A stretch of 64,000 nt of DNA from Epiperipatus broadwayi (taxonomy: Eukaryota; Onychophora; Udeonychophora; Euonychophora; Peripatidae), in assembly GCA_028023455.1 (NCBI GenBank), contig JAQFVV010006221.1:7111011-7175010 (forward strand), written 5' to 3'. Below the pieces are notes generated by a model. That model had not been told where the DNA came from and did no database searches. It worked only from the letters and a program-made list of their open reading frames with translations. Below, one piece after another: positions 40,478 through 52,178 of the stretch. A program made the translations under genes and the position numbers. Every line of letters begins with the position of its first letter. The first letter of the stretch is position 1.

Positions 40478-41754
40478 CAGATTATTTTTGAGAATTCCTT
40501 TTCTTGATTTCTCTCGAGAATTCTTGGTTAATAAATTTGTCTGAATTCTCAAAAAATTTATTGTCACTTCTTGAGAATTTTAAGAAAAAAAATAAAAACA
40601 GAAAACCAAGTTATTTTTACAACACATTCCTTAAAAATTCTAGTATAACTTTTTTATTAACTCTATTATATTATTTTTTCACTTTAAGTATTATTATGTT
40701 TAATGACATTTAATCAGCATTAATAAAAAAATAATTTGCAATTAACTACACACTTTTACTTGATGTTTATACACTACATAAATTTTATATAGAATTCATA
40801 CATTTAAATTTGTTTAAAAAAATAATATACATATTTATTTAGACTCCAAAAATGAGCGAGCAGAACTATAGTGATTGCTGAAAGTATTTTAAAAATAAAA
40901 AGAATGAAATTCAATATTAAGCAAAAATCTTGGATGAACTTAAAATTCAAATATCAAAGAGGACAAATAATGCAATAGTTTCATCATTAAAGTTTCTTCA
41001 AGTTCCAAATTATTTATAAGAACAAGATGAGAAATTCTTCAAATTTACCTCGAAATTTGATATCATTAAACTAGCTAAAAGTTATATGCAGACATTATTC
41101 CAAAAGAATTATGCAGATGAAGTGGAACAGGCAATTCTGACTGCGAATCAGGTATTGAAGTAGTGACAGAAAGCGGCCCTACAAATACTTTAGAAAATTT
41201 ACAACAATTAGAAGAGTCAATACAAGCAATTTTAAAACAACCTCAACCAGTTGAGAAAAAATTTTTAATGGTGGAAAAAGAATTTATATGAAGCTGCAGA
41301 GAAGTTGACAAATAATTGGGATAATTTGAAATCTGCATTGAACACAAGCCTATATCAACACAAAATGAACGGAAGTTTTCAATGGCAGATCATATTGCAT
41401 CCAAAAGAATAACCCACATAAAAGATTCATTGAGTAATTGTTTATCTTTTTTAAAACCTTATTTTTTGAAAGAAAATGCTTAGATTTCATATTTAATTTG
41501 GTTAATTTAAAAATTGGTCATACATAATTTATAATCTTCAGTGGAGATAGAGATGGAATGAGTTAAAATTGAATTTGCAGATTTTTTTTATTAAAGAATT
41601 TATTTTTTTCTTTTATATAAATTGTTATTAAAGTAATTTTCAAAATAAAAGGGGGCAGGGTATTTTTAATTTTTCTTGACAATTCTCGAGAACATCAAAA
41701 AAAAAATTCTCGATTTCTCAAGAATGAAATAAGTTCAAGAATTGCATATCTCTA
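40478..41754 (+). mobile_element. hAT transposon with decayed transposase, nested in the LINE
   Basis: The perfect 8-bp TSD GTTGTAAT lies at 40470-40477 and 41755-41762. The termini read CAGATTATTTTTGAGAATTC (left) and, reverse-complemented, TAGAGATATGCAATTCTTGA (right), in keeping with hAT ends. The plus strand at about 41355-41470 encodes NERKFSMADHIASKRI and then SNCLSFLKPYF, closely resembling the C-terminal dimerisation region of hAT transposases. Upstream coding (about 40850-41350) has frameshifts and stops. AGAATTCTC palindromic words cluster near both ends. Confidence 0.82.
41341..41480 (+). pseudogene. hAT transposase C-terminal fragment
   Basis: The open stretch contains NERKFSMADHIASKRI and CLSFLKPYFLKEN, equivalent to the NER-F-S and L-FLR-YF blocks of the hAT dimerisation domain. 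The N-terminal part of the protein is broken by stops and shifted frames between about 40850 and 41340, so no active enzyme is expected. Its host element spans 40478-41754. Confidence 0.75.
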
Positions 41755-42240
41755 GTTGTAATCAAATACAATTTATACATCAATGTAAAAATTCTCTACT
41801 TTTTCATCACAATGAGAACTTGTTGAGATATAAACCTGAATTATCTGTATTTAGTATTTTCCATTAATTTGAATAACTAATTTTGCCAGCCCTGTCTGAT
41901 TTGCCATTAATCTCCACAATGTAGTTCTTGCATTTTTTATTTTTAATTAATCTCCATTTGTGCCTTCAATGTTTATGTTATTGTAATAATGTACATGTCC
42001 ATTTTTTAAATCATTTGTTTTTTCAAGTTTTTGTCTAACTCCCATAAAGAACACAATGTCTCATTTAATATAATTTTTCTTTCAATTTATGCAATCTTCC
42101 ATCACTTGAAAATTATCTACAGTTGTAGACATCTAAATAAAAAGTCATTATTAAATGGCAGCTTGAGCCTGAAATCAAGGAATATTAATACTTTCTACTC
42201 TAAACCACTAATAACTGCCTATATCTTTACAGCACCCTGA

Positions 42241-45113
42241 GAATGAGGGTGATAATTTAATTTTCTCTGTTTTGATTGTAAAAATAATTCACACACATTC
42301 ATCTTGCCTTCAAGGAAATTCAACTAATATTTAAGGCAACCGAGAAATAAGATCATATTGTTTTTTGATCTTCAATTTATACATAAAAAGTCAATAAATT
42401 CACCATGCTGTTTGATGCATGTTGGTAAACATTCCAGACATTTTCCTTTACTTTATAAAAAATTGCTATAACAGCTACAACCACATGAATTTATTGAACG
42501 GACATTGTGAATTTGCCCTCTTCAGTTTTTTAAGGTCTCAAAGGCAAATCAAAGTCTCCTTTCAGTTAAAATCAAACTCCTTTCTGTAGTCCTTTATATC
42601 ACTTTTTTATATATTTACAGTAGAATGAAATTCTAGTATGGTATATGTAGCTGTTAATGCTAAGCAATTTGTTTAGTGATTTGACCAAATCATTAGAAAT
42701 ATAAAGTACGGGCATTTATACAAACAGATGATTATTTTTTTTAAAAAATGCAAAATATTCAGTTTCTCAGATTTTTACAAATGAGCAGTTTAACTTTTCT
42801 CTCTATTAGTTATTAACATCTTTAAAATATAATTAATTAAATTAAAATTTCTTAAAAATTTTTTTTTTTATGATAGCAAAAAAAATAATAACAATTAAAT
42901 GTAAATAAAATAATATAAAAGCTTATGTGTAGTATATGCTTGAATAGTTTAAATAAAAGATGAAGAAACAAAATCGTACAACAAAAAGAGCTAAGTTTGT
43001 ATGGCAATTTGATCAAAATATTTTAGAAATATAAAAGAGAAGCAAGATTCTTTGTAAATATAGTAAGTAAAAATTTAATATCTTTTAAAACAATATGCAG
43101 GTTTAAGCCTGTATAATGTATTAACAATATTCTTTAATAAATTAACATTTAATGCAGTTCTATTGCAATTTGATTTACAACTATTAATGTTCCTACACTC
43201 ATATTTTGGCATTAACTTTTTAAAAATATATATTTATGATTATTGGTAGCATGCTTCAGTTGGCCAAGGTCACAACCTCTCATACCTCTATCATTTATTC
43301 ATATTAATCAACACAAAATTAGTATAATTTAATTTATAAGAAATAAACTTCCTGCACCCACACCACATCTTTGATACTATCCACTTCAAATAAACATATT
43401 AATAATTATTTCTAATGATTTGTTAGATTAAAGATTATAACATTCTTAATTCAGAAATCCAGTTAAAGATTAATGTTTATTTTTTATATTAAACATCCTT
43501 ATATGAAATCATCAATATAATTTCATTCCTTTTTCTTATGATACAATTATTAATTGCATTCTACCATACATTTTTGAAGCATATGAATAAAGTCATTGGA
43601 AATAAGTTTAATATTTATTTCTGGAGATAGATTGGTGTAATATCTAGACTAACAAATAAATAGTAATATTCATTAATGCATTTATCTGAATTCAGTGGTA
43701 TCAAAGTATTGGTGCAGAAAATTATTATGCTTATCAAATTGTAGTAAATTGATATTGTTTAATAGTGAATAAATAATGAAGATATGTTTGAAAAGTTGTG
43801 ACCAAGAACAATGGCAGAGCTGCTGGTTCAGCATAAAATGCATCTTAGAAATGAACTGGTTTTTTTCAAGTGTTTTTATTCATGTTTTAAGATTGCATTG
43901 GTGAAATTGAAATTTTAAGTATATCTAAAAAGAAATACTTTCAAACTACTATTCATTTTTATCATTATTATTAATTGACTACCTGTTATCCATAAAATAT
44001 TTTTAATATTGAAATTCCTGTAAGTCAATTTAAATATATATGTGATTAAGAAAATTTTCATATTCTTTGTGCAATTCTTTTAATTACTTTTTTTGCAAAT
44101 ATGTCAAATATGCTTTCATTTTTATTGTCATCACCCATTGATACAAAAGATTAACAAAGAATTGGATTTGCTTCCATTTTCTAATTTTTTTTTTAGTTTT
44201 TTGTTTGAAATAATATTTCTAATAAATCGATTTCCTCGGTAATTTAGATGAGTTGTTTTCTAAGAGCACAACCTGAGAATATGCTCCTTAAATAGATGAA
44301 CTTTCTGATTAATTACTATGACACCAATTAAGAAATGCTTTTTATTTCTTTGAAATGATCAAATAATTTTTTCAATAGTTTTATGATCATTTAAGGTTTT
44401 AATATAACATTAAAGTCATCAGCAATTGATGCTTAAGATTCATCATGTTTTTTATAAAAGAGAAAAATAACTTTTTATTGTTGATTTATATGAATTTTAT
44501 AGAATACATGCAATTTACAAAATAAAATGAATATTGGATTATCACTCATTCTTTGAAATAAATATACCTGAAAGCATATTTGGTTTTTCTGTTTATCATT
44601 TATGATTATATATTTCTAATTTTTTTAAACAGTAAATTGAAAAGAGATTTATTGATTAAAAAATCATTGTTTTTGACTTGCATTTTATTGTTAGACATAA
44701 TTCTTGATTTTTAAACTTCCACCTTTAATTACCATTTTATAATATTTTTGGTAAATATAAGTATTTATTTATGCAAAATTTCTAGTAGAAATTAGAATCT
44801 AATATTTGATATAGGATTACTGCTTTCTAATTTCAAATCTATCTGGGACAATAGTATAATTTTTCTTTCTAGATAAAGCATTAATTACCCAGTCTCTTCA
44901 CTCAAGAATTTCAAAAATTAAAATTGAATTTTTCAGCAGCTATATTTAATATATAGGTATGTCATTACTCAGAATTTAATTAGATGATTTTCATTATATC
45001 TCTTGCTGCCCTATATGATTGAGATTTTGCTACTGTTAATGTCTTGCTTGAGATGTCTTTTTTGGCAAAGTAATCTTGATTACATAAACTCAAATACACA
45101 TATATATATATAT
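42241..45113. other. AT-rich stretch, no gene seen
   Basis: I searched for RRM-coding exons and splice-flanked GC-richer patches and found none. A (TA)n tract at about 45099-45113 borders the next block. Confidence 0.5.
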
Positions 45114-47602
45114 TGTAACAGTCAGAAACGTGTGATTCGTTAACATAGTGCAGAATTCGACCACCACACAGAACTGCAGCACCATCTAGGTAGCGAAGCC
45201 ACCCATAGTACTGAGTTCAAACATAGTTATCGGTTCCACAATACAATCTATGAAACAATGCATCTGATACTGTGTTAGTAAATATTTCTTTAGGCACGGG
45301 GGTCAGGGAGATGCAAGAGAATCAAGAATTTTATTTAGAGTTAGCTAATAATAACATTAATATCAAACATTTATATTTAAAGAATCGAGGAAACATATTA
45401 AATGGGTATCGAATAAATAAATAAAGAAGTAACGGCAGACATATAGTTTGACATTATTTATTGAAACATTTTAATAATAAATCATTTACTAATAATATTT
45501 GGTAAGATTTAAAATTTAGTAACGGGATTTTCCGATACTGTTAGATATTAAAGAGATACATTTATTTATATAGCTGACATAATCTAGCTACCTAAAATTC
45601 TCGAGCAAGTATTTCTAGGGCATGCCTTTAGGGATTTATACTTTTGCAATACAAGAGTCTAAAGTAAGATTTATAATAGTAGCGGCGGACATATATTTAT
45701 TTAATTAAAGATATTTACTAATAACTAGGGGCAAACATTTATTTGAGAGTGAATTATGTCACTAATGCAGGGACGGAGTTATACATAGAATAATAAAGTT
45801 AATAAAGAAACACGTGGTACATCTAGAAAGGCGATAGGAAGTGGCAGTATATTGAAACTGCAAGGCCGTGAATGAGTTTATAAGAACGGGCTGGCATTTG
45901 CCAAAGGCCCAAAGAGGTAAGGTATCATATAAGCTAACCAGGGGCAAGTGGTTCATGCCACGATTGCCTGCTGGCTGCGTGATTTTCGTCAAGCCCTACG
46001 GGAGCATTTATTATGTCCGCTTGTGTAGGGCGACTGGGATTAATTTCAATCCTAAAGAATCCGAAGTATTCAAGGCTTGTAATGAGTCATCGCATCTCTA
46101 AAACGTAACACGTGTATAATGTACAGACGATTCTGTTAAGATTTAAATATATTTTTATAACTCGGCCCTACATTATCAACATTTAATAAAGAACGTTTGC
46201 GACTCTCAAAGAAATGCGATTTATGGAATTATTAATTAAAATTTATGTAAACTGGGTGAGTATTTTAACTAATACGTCAGCCATTTGCTAAGCAGTAGAT
46301 CCCTGCATTACAATAAATGAAGCATTGAATGCATGTCAATTTATACGAAAATATTAAGTTATTTATGGAAGTAAATATTAATGAAGATTTGACACGCATC
46401 CACTGTTTTAAGCAATCATAGATTTATACCAAGAAAATTATGAGCATGCTATAATTAAATAATATAATGTAAATTTTAGAAATACGTACCCAAGAAAGAT
46501 AGAATTAGGCAAGCTAGATTATTAAAGAGATTTACAGAAGGAATTAATTAAAATCAATTTTACAAATTATAGTTTTATATTTATTGGGGTTTTTTAATTT
46601 GTTTTTACCACCCTTTTACAAATGAGAATTTTACAGTTTATAAGTTATATAAAGAATGAGCTATAGCATGAGATTAGTAGAGTACTCTAGAGCTTGGGTA
46701 TTACAGGTACCTGTTTTATGAGAAGTTTTCCGATTCAGTGGTCAGTAGCAAATTGTTCATGATTCTAGCATTAGCAGTTCTTTCCAGTATTTAGGTGATT
46801 TAGTTATTTGAATAGCGGCAGCAGCTTTCTAATTGTTCGGAGCAGCAGATCTTCTTTGGTTGATTTTATGGAGGGCACGGGCATAGGTTCTTGGCAAACA
46901 ATTGACCATCTCCGGGGAGAATAGTCTTTGGCACTTTCTACTCACGCATACTGTGGCACGTAAAACAATATATATCTTTGGAGACTCTCAACTGATCGAG
47001 AGCAAAGCTAAAGTTCAACTGAAAGTTCCTAGAAAGTTTAAAATGTCCTCCTTTCTTGATCTTATCTTTTACTTTTTTGTTATATTTATTTTTGGATTCA
47101 ATCATTTGCCCCGAGGATAATCAATATACATTTAATTTATATAGAAAGCTGCTTTACTATTGTTCACATTTAATTTTACATTTACATTTTTGGTAATTAG
47201 ATTTTAGGGAATTTTTCTTTTTAATTAATCTATTATTTCTCACCGACCGTTATTTTTAAAATTTCAAATACAAAAGGGAACATACGATTATTTTTACTTT
47301 TAATTAAATATTACAATCTATTTCTAAAATTATTACTAAATGAAATTTAAACAAAGCAATAAATAACGAACTTTATAATTTAAAATAAATGGTTAAAATT
47401 ATATATTTTTATATACTAAAAAAAAATACAAATTACATTATTTTTATCCATTGCTTTAAATTTGTTATTGAAATGTGTGTGTGTTTATGGAGGATTTTAC
47501 ATATATTTATTCATTTTTAATATTGCTACACACACAATTCGATATCAAAAAAGTTTAAATGTGGGTAGGACAGAGTGGTGGGTGAGAGACGATAGAAAAG
47601 GT

Positions 47603-47637
47603 GAAACTTAAGATTCGAATGCGAATCTTACTGTTTC
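47603..47637 (+). repeat. Hairpin motif, copy B
   Basis: GAAAC (47603-47607) pairs with GTTTC (47633-47637). TAAGATTCG (47609-47617) pairs perfectly with CGAATCTTA (47622-47630), with an AATG loop. Together they form a 14-bp interrupted stem. Reverse-complemented, its flanks match copy A at 16690-16724. Confidence 0.8.
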
Positions 47638-47886
47638 GATATATATATAGTACTGTTTATATATGGTACAAATATATTGGCATTTGGCAAAAGCTAAGAA
47701 AAAGTTAATTTAGTGATCTTATTAAAAAGATGCAATTAAATTTTTTTTAGTATGAATAATTTTTTTTTTTTAAATGTACAATGAAAGTTAACTTTTTCAT
47801 CCATATTTTTTTTATCTAATTAAAAATAAAAGTTAAAATTGGAAAGAATAAATGGCATGCAGATTACTAATCCAGATAAATTAAAT

Positions 47887-47961
47887 GAATTCCAAAAGTA
47901 AAAAGATTACAATTAGAAAATTAAAAGAATTCCAAAAGTAAAAAGATTACAATTAGAAAAA
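47887..47961. repeat. Two-copy tandem duplication, 40-bp unit
   Basis: GAATTCCAAAAGTAAAAAGA plus an ATTAGAAAA block occurs twice at a 40-bp spacing with essentially no change, inside the retroelement-like block. Confidence 0.9.
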
Positions 47962-49110
47962 TCTTTTTAGGTAATTAAAGATGGCAGAATTATGCTAAAA
48001 AAATAAAGTCTTTGTAACGTAAATTTGATAAAGAGTATACAAGATTATAAACCTAAGCGCCATGATAATAATAACATGCGCAGGTTTCAAAACAGGTATA
48101 AAAAGAAGAGGACAACTTCAATCTAGGTCTTTCATTTATTTGCTGGTTATGTGTTCTTAGACTGGAGGTTTTCATGAGAGTGACCTGTTGCCGTGAAATG
48201 CATTTGCACAGGAACACTACTCACTTGCTGAACGAAGTCGTCATGCAAGAATGGAAATGAAGCGTTGTGACCACCATCTTTTGCAGCGAAGATCATCACA
48301 AGTGATCTTCCTGCTTCAGCTATGGAATGGACCAGATGCCGGCAGGAGAGATCAATTATAAGCTCAGGATCCCATAAATCTTTGCAAACTTACCGGTAAG
48401 CTAAGCTATTCGTATCCTAATAGCAACTAAATTAAGTTTGCAAACAATACCATAATATAAACTTGTGATATAACCCCAATAGAGATATTCCCTGATTTAT
48501 GAGACATTTTGATCCATGGATTGTTTTATTAAGAAAGAACGGAAAAGAATGGACTATGTTAATTGTGTAAAGTGATTATCTGGATTAGCATGCATGCCCT
48601 TTCTAATTTTATTTAACTAATTTACCTTAAAAATATTTTAATTTGTTAGAATAAAATATTTTGCTTTCATCAACATTTTCATTGTACGTTATTGATGATT
48701 ATTATTAAATTTATTATTAGTTTATTAAGATTTGAAAGTATAATTTATCTTTGCCAATACTTGTTGACTAAGCTCCAAGAATAATAATATCTACAAAATA
48801 ACTATAGTTACGGTGAAATATGACCCAGTTTTCTTTTATAACCTTTTTTTTTTTTATATTTACGATGAGCGATGCAACGGATTTCATTGGATTCTTACAT
48901 GAATCCTGGCACCCTTATAAAAAATAAATCTGATTCCGCCATTAGCGTAAGTCAAAATAATTGGTAGACCAGTTAATCAGGAAATTATAGCTATGTTTTT
49001 TAGAAATACGAACAAGATATTTTCTTATCCATAGCTTGATTAACTTTCACTAAATTTACAGTGAGTAAAAGAAGGCCTACCAGATCTATCAAAACATGGA
49101 AAACGTTACA

Positions 49111-51986
49111 ATATATATATATTCAGTTTTACTGATGTTTAAAATTGGAAAACTAAATTATGAATATTATGACTTAATATAGAAATAAATAATTTAAAAT
49201 TTTTAAAATGTATCTCAACTATGGTAAAAGAATTGAAGATAGCAATATAAATTGAAAACATGTTTTAATGAGAAGTAACTATTTTCAACAGAATTTGTGT
49301 AAAATCTAATAAACCCATCTACTTATTGTTTCTGTTTTCATTATTATGTTTGAAATTATTTCAACAAGAGAATCAAAGATCATATCCTATGTATTCTTTA
49401 TAAAAAAAATATTTTTTGTAATTTTTATTTGAGCTTATTTGAATTTAGATCTTTAGTAGAATGTTGATTCCATGTTTCGATAGATAATAAATCTTGAGAT
49501 AGTGAGATAAAAATATTCTTAGATTTAAACACTTAAGGAATACTTTCCTTTCCAAGCACAAGATAAGTCTTTTGAAAAAATAGAATGAATCCCCTCTACC
49601 TTTTAAACCTAAATGTATATGTATAGGCAAATCTTAATCATTTGGAAATGAGTCTGAAAATATCAATTAATCACTTTTTATTCCATTTACTATGTTTTAA
49701 TGATTCACACTCAAAGAATTTTTACAATTTACAACTTTTTGCATATGTTAATGAATTTAATTTGTTTATATTAAATATCAACATGTCATTGTTTATATCT
49801 ATCATTTATCTTAGCCCCAAAAGTGTTCATCATAACAAATAATCTTTTAATCAAATTTTTTTATTCATTCAATTATTTGATAGTTAATATATTTTCATTT
49901 GATAAAAATGAAAAAAAAATTATGTGATATTAATAGTAGTTGATACCTTTGATCATAAACAACTTTAACAGTGGTAAATAGTCTCGAATGTAAAAAATGT
50001 GTGTTGAATAATACATACAATATTTTTTTTTGATAATTGCCTTCACCAAACAATATTATCTTTATTACCTTTCTTGTAATGCCTTACATAGACACTTATA
50101 TATGTATAATTTTGCACATTTTTTTTTAAAGCACTCATTTATAATAGCAATTCTTTAATAAATGTTTAAATTATTAAGTTTAAACTAAATGGTTAAGAAA
50201 TTATTAATTCAACAATTAATGTTATTGATAAGAAAATAAATGCAATAGTTTTTAAAAGAAATGCTGTTTTTTTTTTTAAAAAATCCATTTTTATGATGAT
50301 TTTTAAAACATTTTTTTTTTTTTTTCTGTTTTTAATTTTTTCATTTATTAAAATATTGTAAAATGTTTATAAAACTTCAATAAATTTAGTTAACAACTGT
50401 GAATAGAAAATTATATAAAGTTGTATAATGTGTATATTTTTTATTCTGTATATTGTTAGATTATATATAGTCACTTCTTTGAAGTTATATTGCATTTCTA
50501 TATGTTTTATTTTATTATTGTTGTTATTTTACTTTCATTATGGAATACTAGATGATGTTCTATCTAGTAAAATAGATGTTTAATATTTGAAAAGGCACAA
50601 AACCATGTGCTTTAAAAAAGCTTTTTATGTGTAATTATTACTAATATATATATATTGCTATTATATATGATGTGATTTTTTATTATTTATTATAATTTAT
50701 ATAAAGAACAGCATAATGAACTTCATTAATTTCCATTTTTGATAGTATTGTAAAATGTACATAACTGTAGTGATGAATTAATTTCTTATATATATATATA
50801 TTTTTTGTAATTTGTAACAGAACCTAACAATGATATAAAGCCACCATGTACATAACAGATTGCTTATATTGTTTGTGGATGCAATTATATAGCATTTCAA
50901 CATTTTCTAAGGACATATTAAACCATTTCTCATAAAAGACTTCTTATGTTGTCAGAGAAATATTAGTGGATATCATCTACAAAAACTCAACAGTATATAA
51001 ATAACTTGGTCGGGAAGACTATGAGATATGTAACTGCTACAGATTATTTTGAAAGTAATGGTTTGATAACAAAGATATGTTTAACATGTTTATATAATGA
51101 AATATTTTTTAGCATATTTACACTTTAAAATGTGACTTTTCTATCATAAGCATTTTTGCAAAAATATATAAACAAAAGCAATTTCTTCATTCTACTAAGT
51201 GAAAGTATATAAAGGAGGGAGGGATTCATGTAGAAGAGAAATAAATGATCATTAGTACCTTTATGAATTATTAAAGCATGATTAAAATGTAAAGAAATTT
51301 TGAAATTTTATATTTAATAAAAAGAATATATGATAGAATGAAATGAGATGACAATTATCTTCTTGATTTAATTTACTAATAATTATTACTAATATTTAAA
51401 ATTAAATTAGTCATTATTATTTTTCTTTCATTCTCTCTGCATTTTCTTTTATCTTATTGTTTTTAATCATTTAGACAATGTGAATGATATAGAAAATTAA
51501 TCCTAAGTATTAGATTATTGCAAGGAAAAATAAACTGGAGTTAATTTAAAATAGATTTAAAATATTCACTTTGAAAAAATTTCATTCTCACATTATCATT
51601 ATAATAATTAGTTTCCAAATAACAATGTAAGTTGTAAACAAGAGCATATCACTTTTGTTTATTCATCATTTTGGGCATGATGATGCAAATGAATATAGTA
51701 TTATCGATATATACCAATATAGTGAGTTGAGATTCCACCATATAATATAATATTAATTACAACAGATTTATATTATTGCATATTGGGGGCTGATATCGAT
51801 ATTTCTTAAGGTATGTAAAATAAGTATTAAGTGACTCTGCCTTGGGAAAAATAAAGCCAATTTAAAATTAAGATTTAAAATATTCAATTTGTATATATTT
51901 TAGTTAAATAAATTTTAGAGTTGTTTATATCTTATGTATTAAAGTATATCACGACTTTTGATTATTATTTTTTATTTTTATATTAG
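49111..51986. other. Probable boule intron, AT-rich
   Basis: No gene or transposon end could be supported. It runs into the exon at 51987 through a T-rich tract and TTATATTAG acceptor. Several (TA)n tracts are present, for example near 50645 and 50790. Confidence 0.5.
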
Positions 51987-52178
51987 AGTCAAGCACAATG
52001 GCAAGCAGCTTCAAGTCAATGGCGTTGGGCAACTCCTAGTCATGCAACCACTCCAACACAATATATGTATCCTGTTACTGCTCATGAAATGATTCAGTAT
52101 GGTCATCCACCCTCACATCTACCATATTCTTCAGCTGATATTACTGATATTCCTATTATTGAAGCATCACCGTCAGAG
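51987..52178 (+). CDS. boll: Internal exon of a BOULE-like (DAZ family) RNA-binding protein
   Basis: The exon is 192 bp, 64 codons, phase 0 at both ends, flanked by acceptor TTTTTATATTAG and donor GAG|GTTAGA. It starts SQAQWQAASSQWRWATP and continues through QYMYPVTAHEMIQYG and PPSHLPYSS to IPIIEASPSE. From memory this resembles vertebrate BOULE just C-terminal of the RRM, where a QWQW block, a tyrosine-containing segment with a short (E)MI(Y)Q-like motif, proline-rich sequence and an MEAS-PE-like block occur in the same order. BOULE binds mRNA 3' UTRs and promotes translation in germ cells during meiosis; that role is family knowledge. Codon use and composition stand out sharply from the flanking AT-rich DNA. 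No RRM exon is in the window, so most of the gene must lie outside. Another Gln/Tyr-rich RNA-binding protein is the main alternative. Confidence 0.75.

Larger units (their letters stand above)
37350..42240 (-). pseudogene. Decayed RTE-type LINE (endonuclease and reverse transcriptase), split by two insertions
   Basis: Reading the minus strand 5' to 3', about 41800-41850 gives an endonuclease-type segment, IIQVYISTSSHCDE, like the APE domain of RTE-clade LINEs. About 39500-39570 gives EYAIKS.KEG, like the start of a LINE reverse-transcriptase domain. Positions 38414-38443 give GFVDYEKAFDS, a hallmark RT motif. About 37596-37630 gives MEWSWSEHIVRK, matching the WxWxGHI-type C-terminal motif, followed by a DNRWT/W.PR-like tail with stops. 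Many stops and frameshifts show it is dead. Two hAT elements (38695-39423 and 40478-41754) interrupt the order, leaving about 2.9 kb of LINE sequence. These domains nick target DNA and copy RNA into it. Clade assignment is by motif memory, without alignment. Confidence 0.82.
45114..49110. mobile_element. GC-enriched retroelement-like block bounded by TGTAAC and GTTACA
   Basis: The block starts TGTAACAGTCAG directly after an (AT)n tract and ends AACGTTACA directly before another (AT)n tract, as if inserted into an AT microsatellite. Any target duplication is masked by the simple repeat. A TATA-like GGTATAAAAAGAAGAGGACA lies at about 48089-48108 on the plus strand. A 77-codon frame at 45868-46101 is unrecognised and has an equally open antisense frame. 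No pol motifs were found. It may be a composite of LTR remnants or a long non-autonomous element. The paired six-base ends are LTR-like, but a TIR interpretation is possible. Confidence 0.5.

Noticed and set aside
43800-43860. Possible exon near a GC-richer patch
   Set aside because: No convincing acceptor/donor pair with an open frame and no similarity to RRM or other boule parts.
45762-46101. Paired sense and antisense frames in the retroelement-like block
   Set aside because: Both strands are open and neither resembles gag, pol or another known protein. Chance openness in GC-richer DNA is likely.
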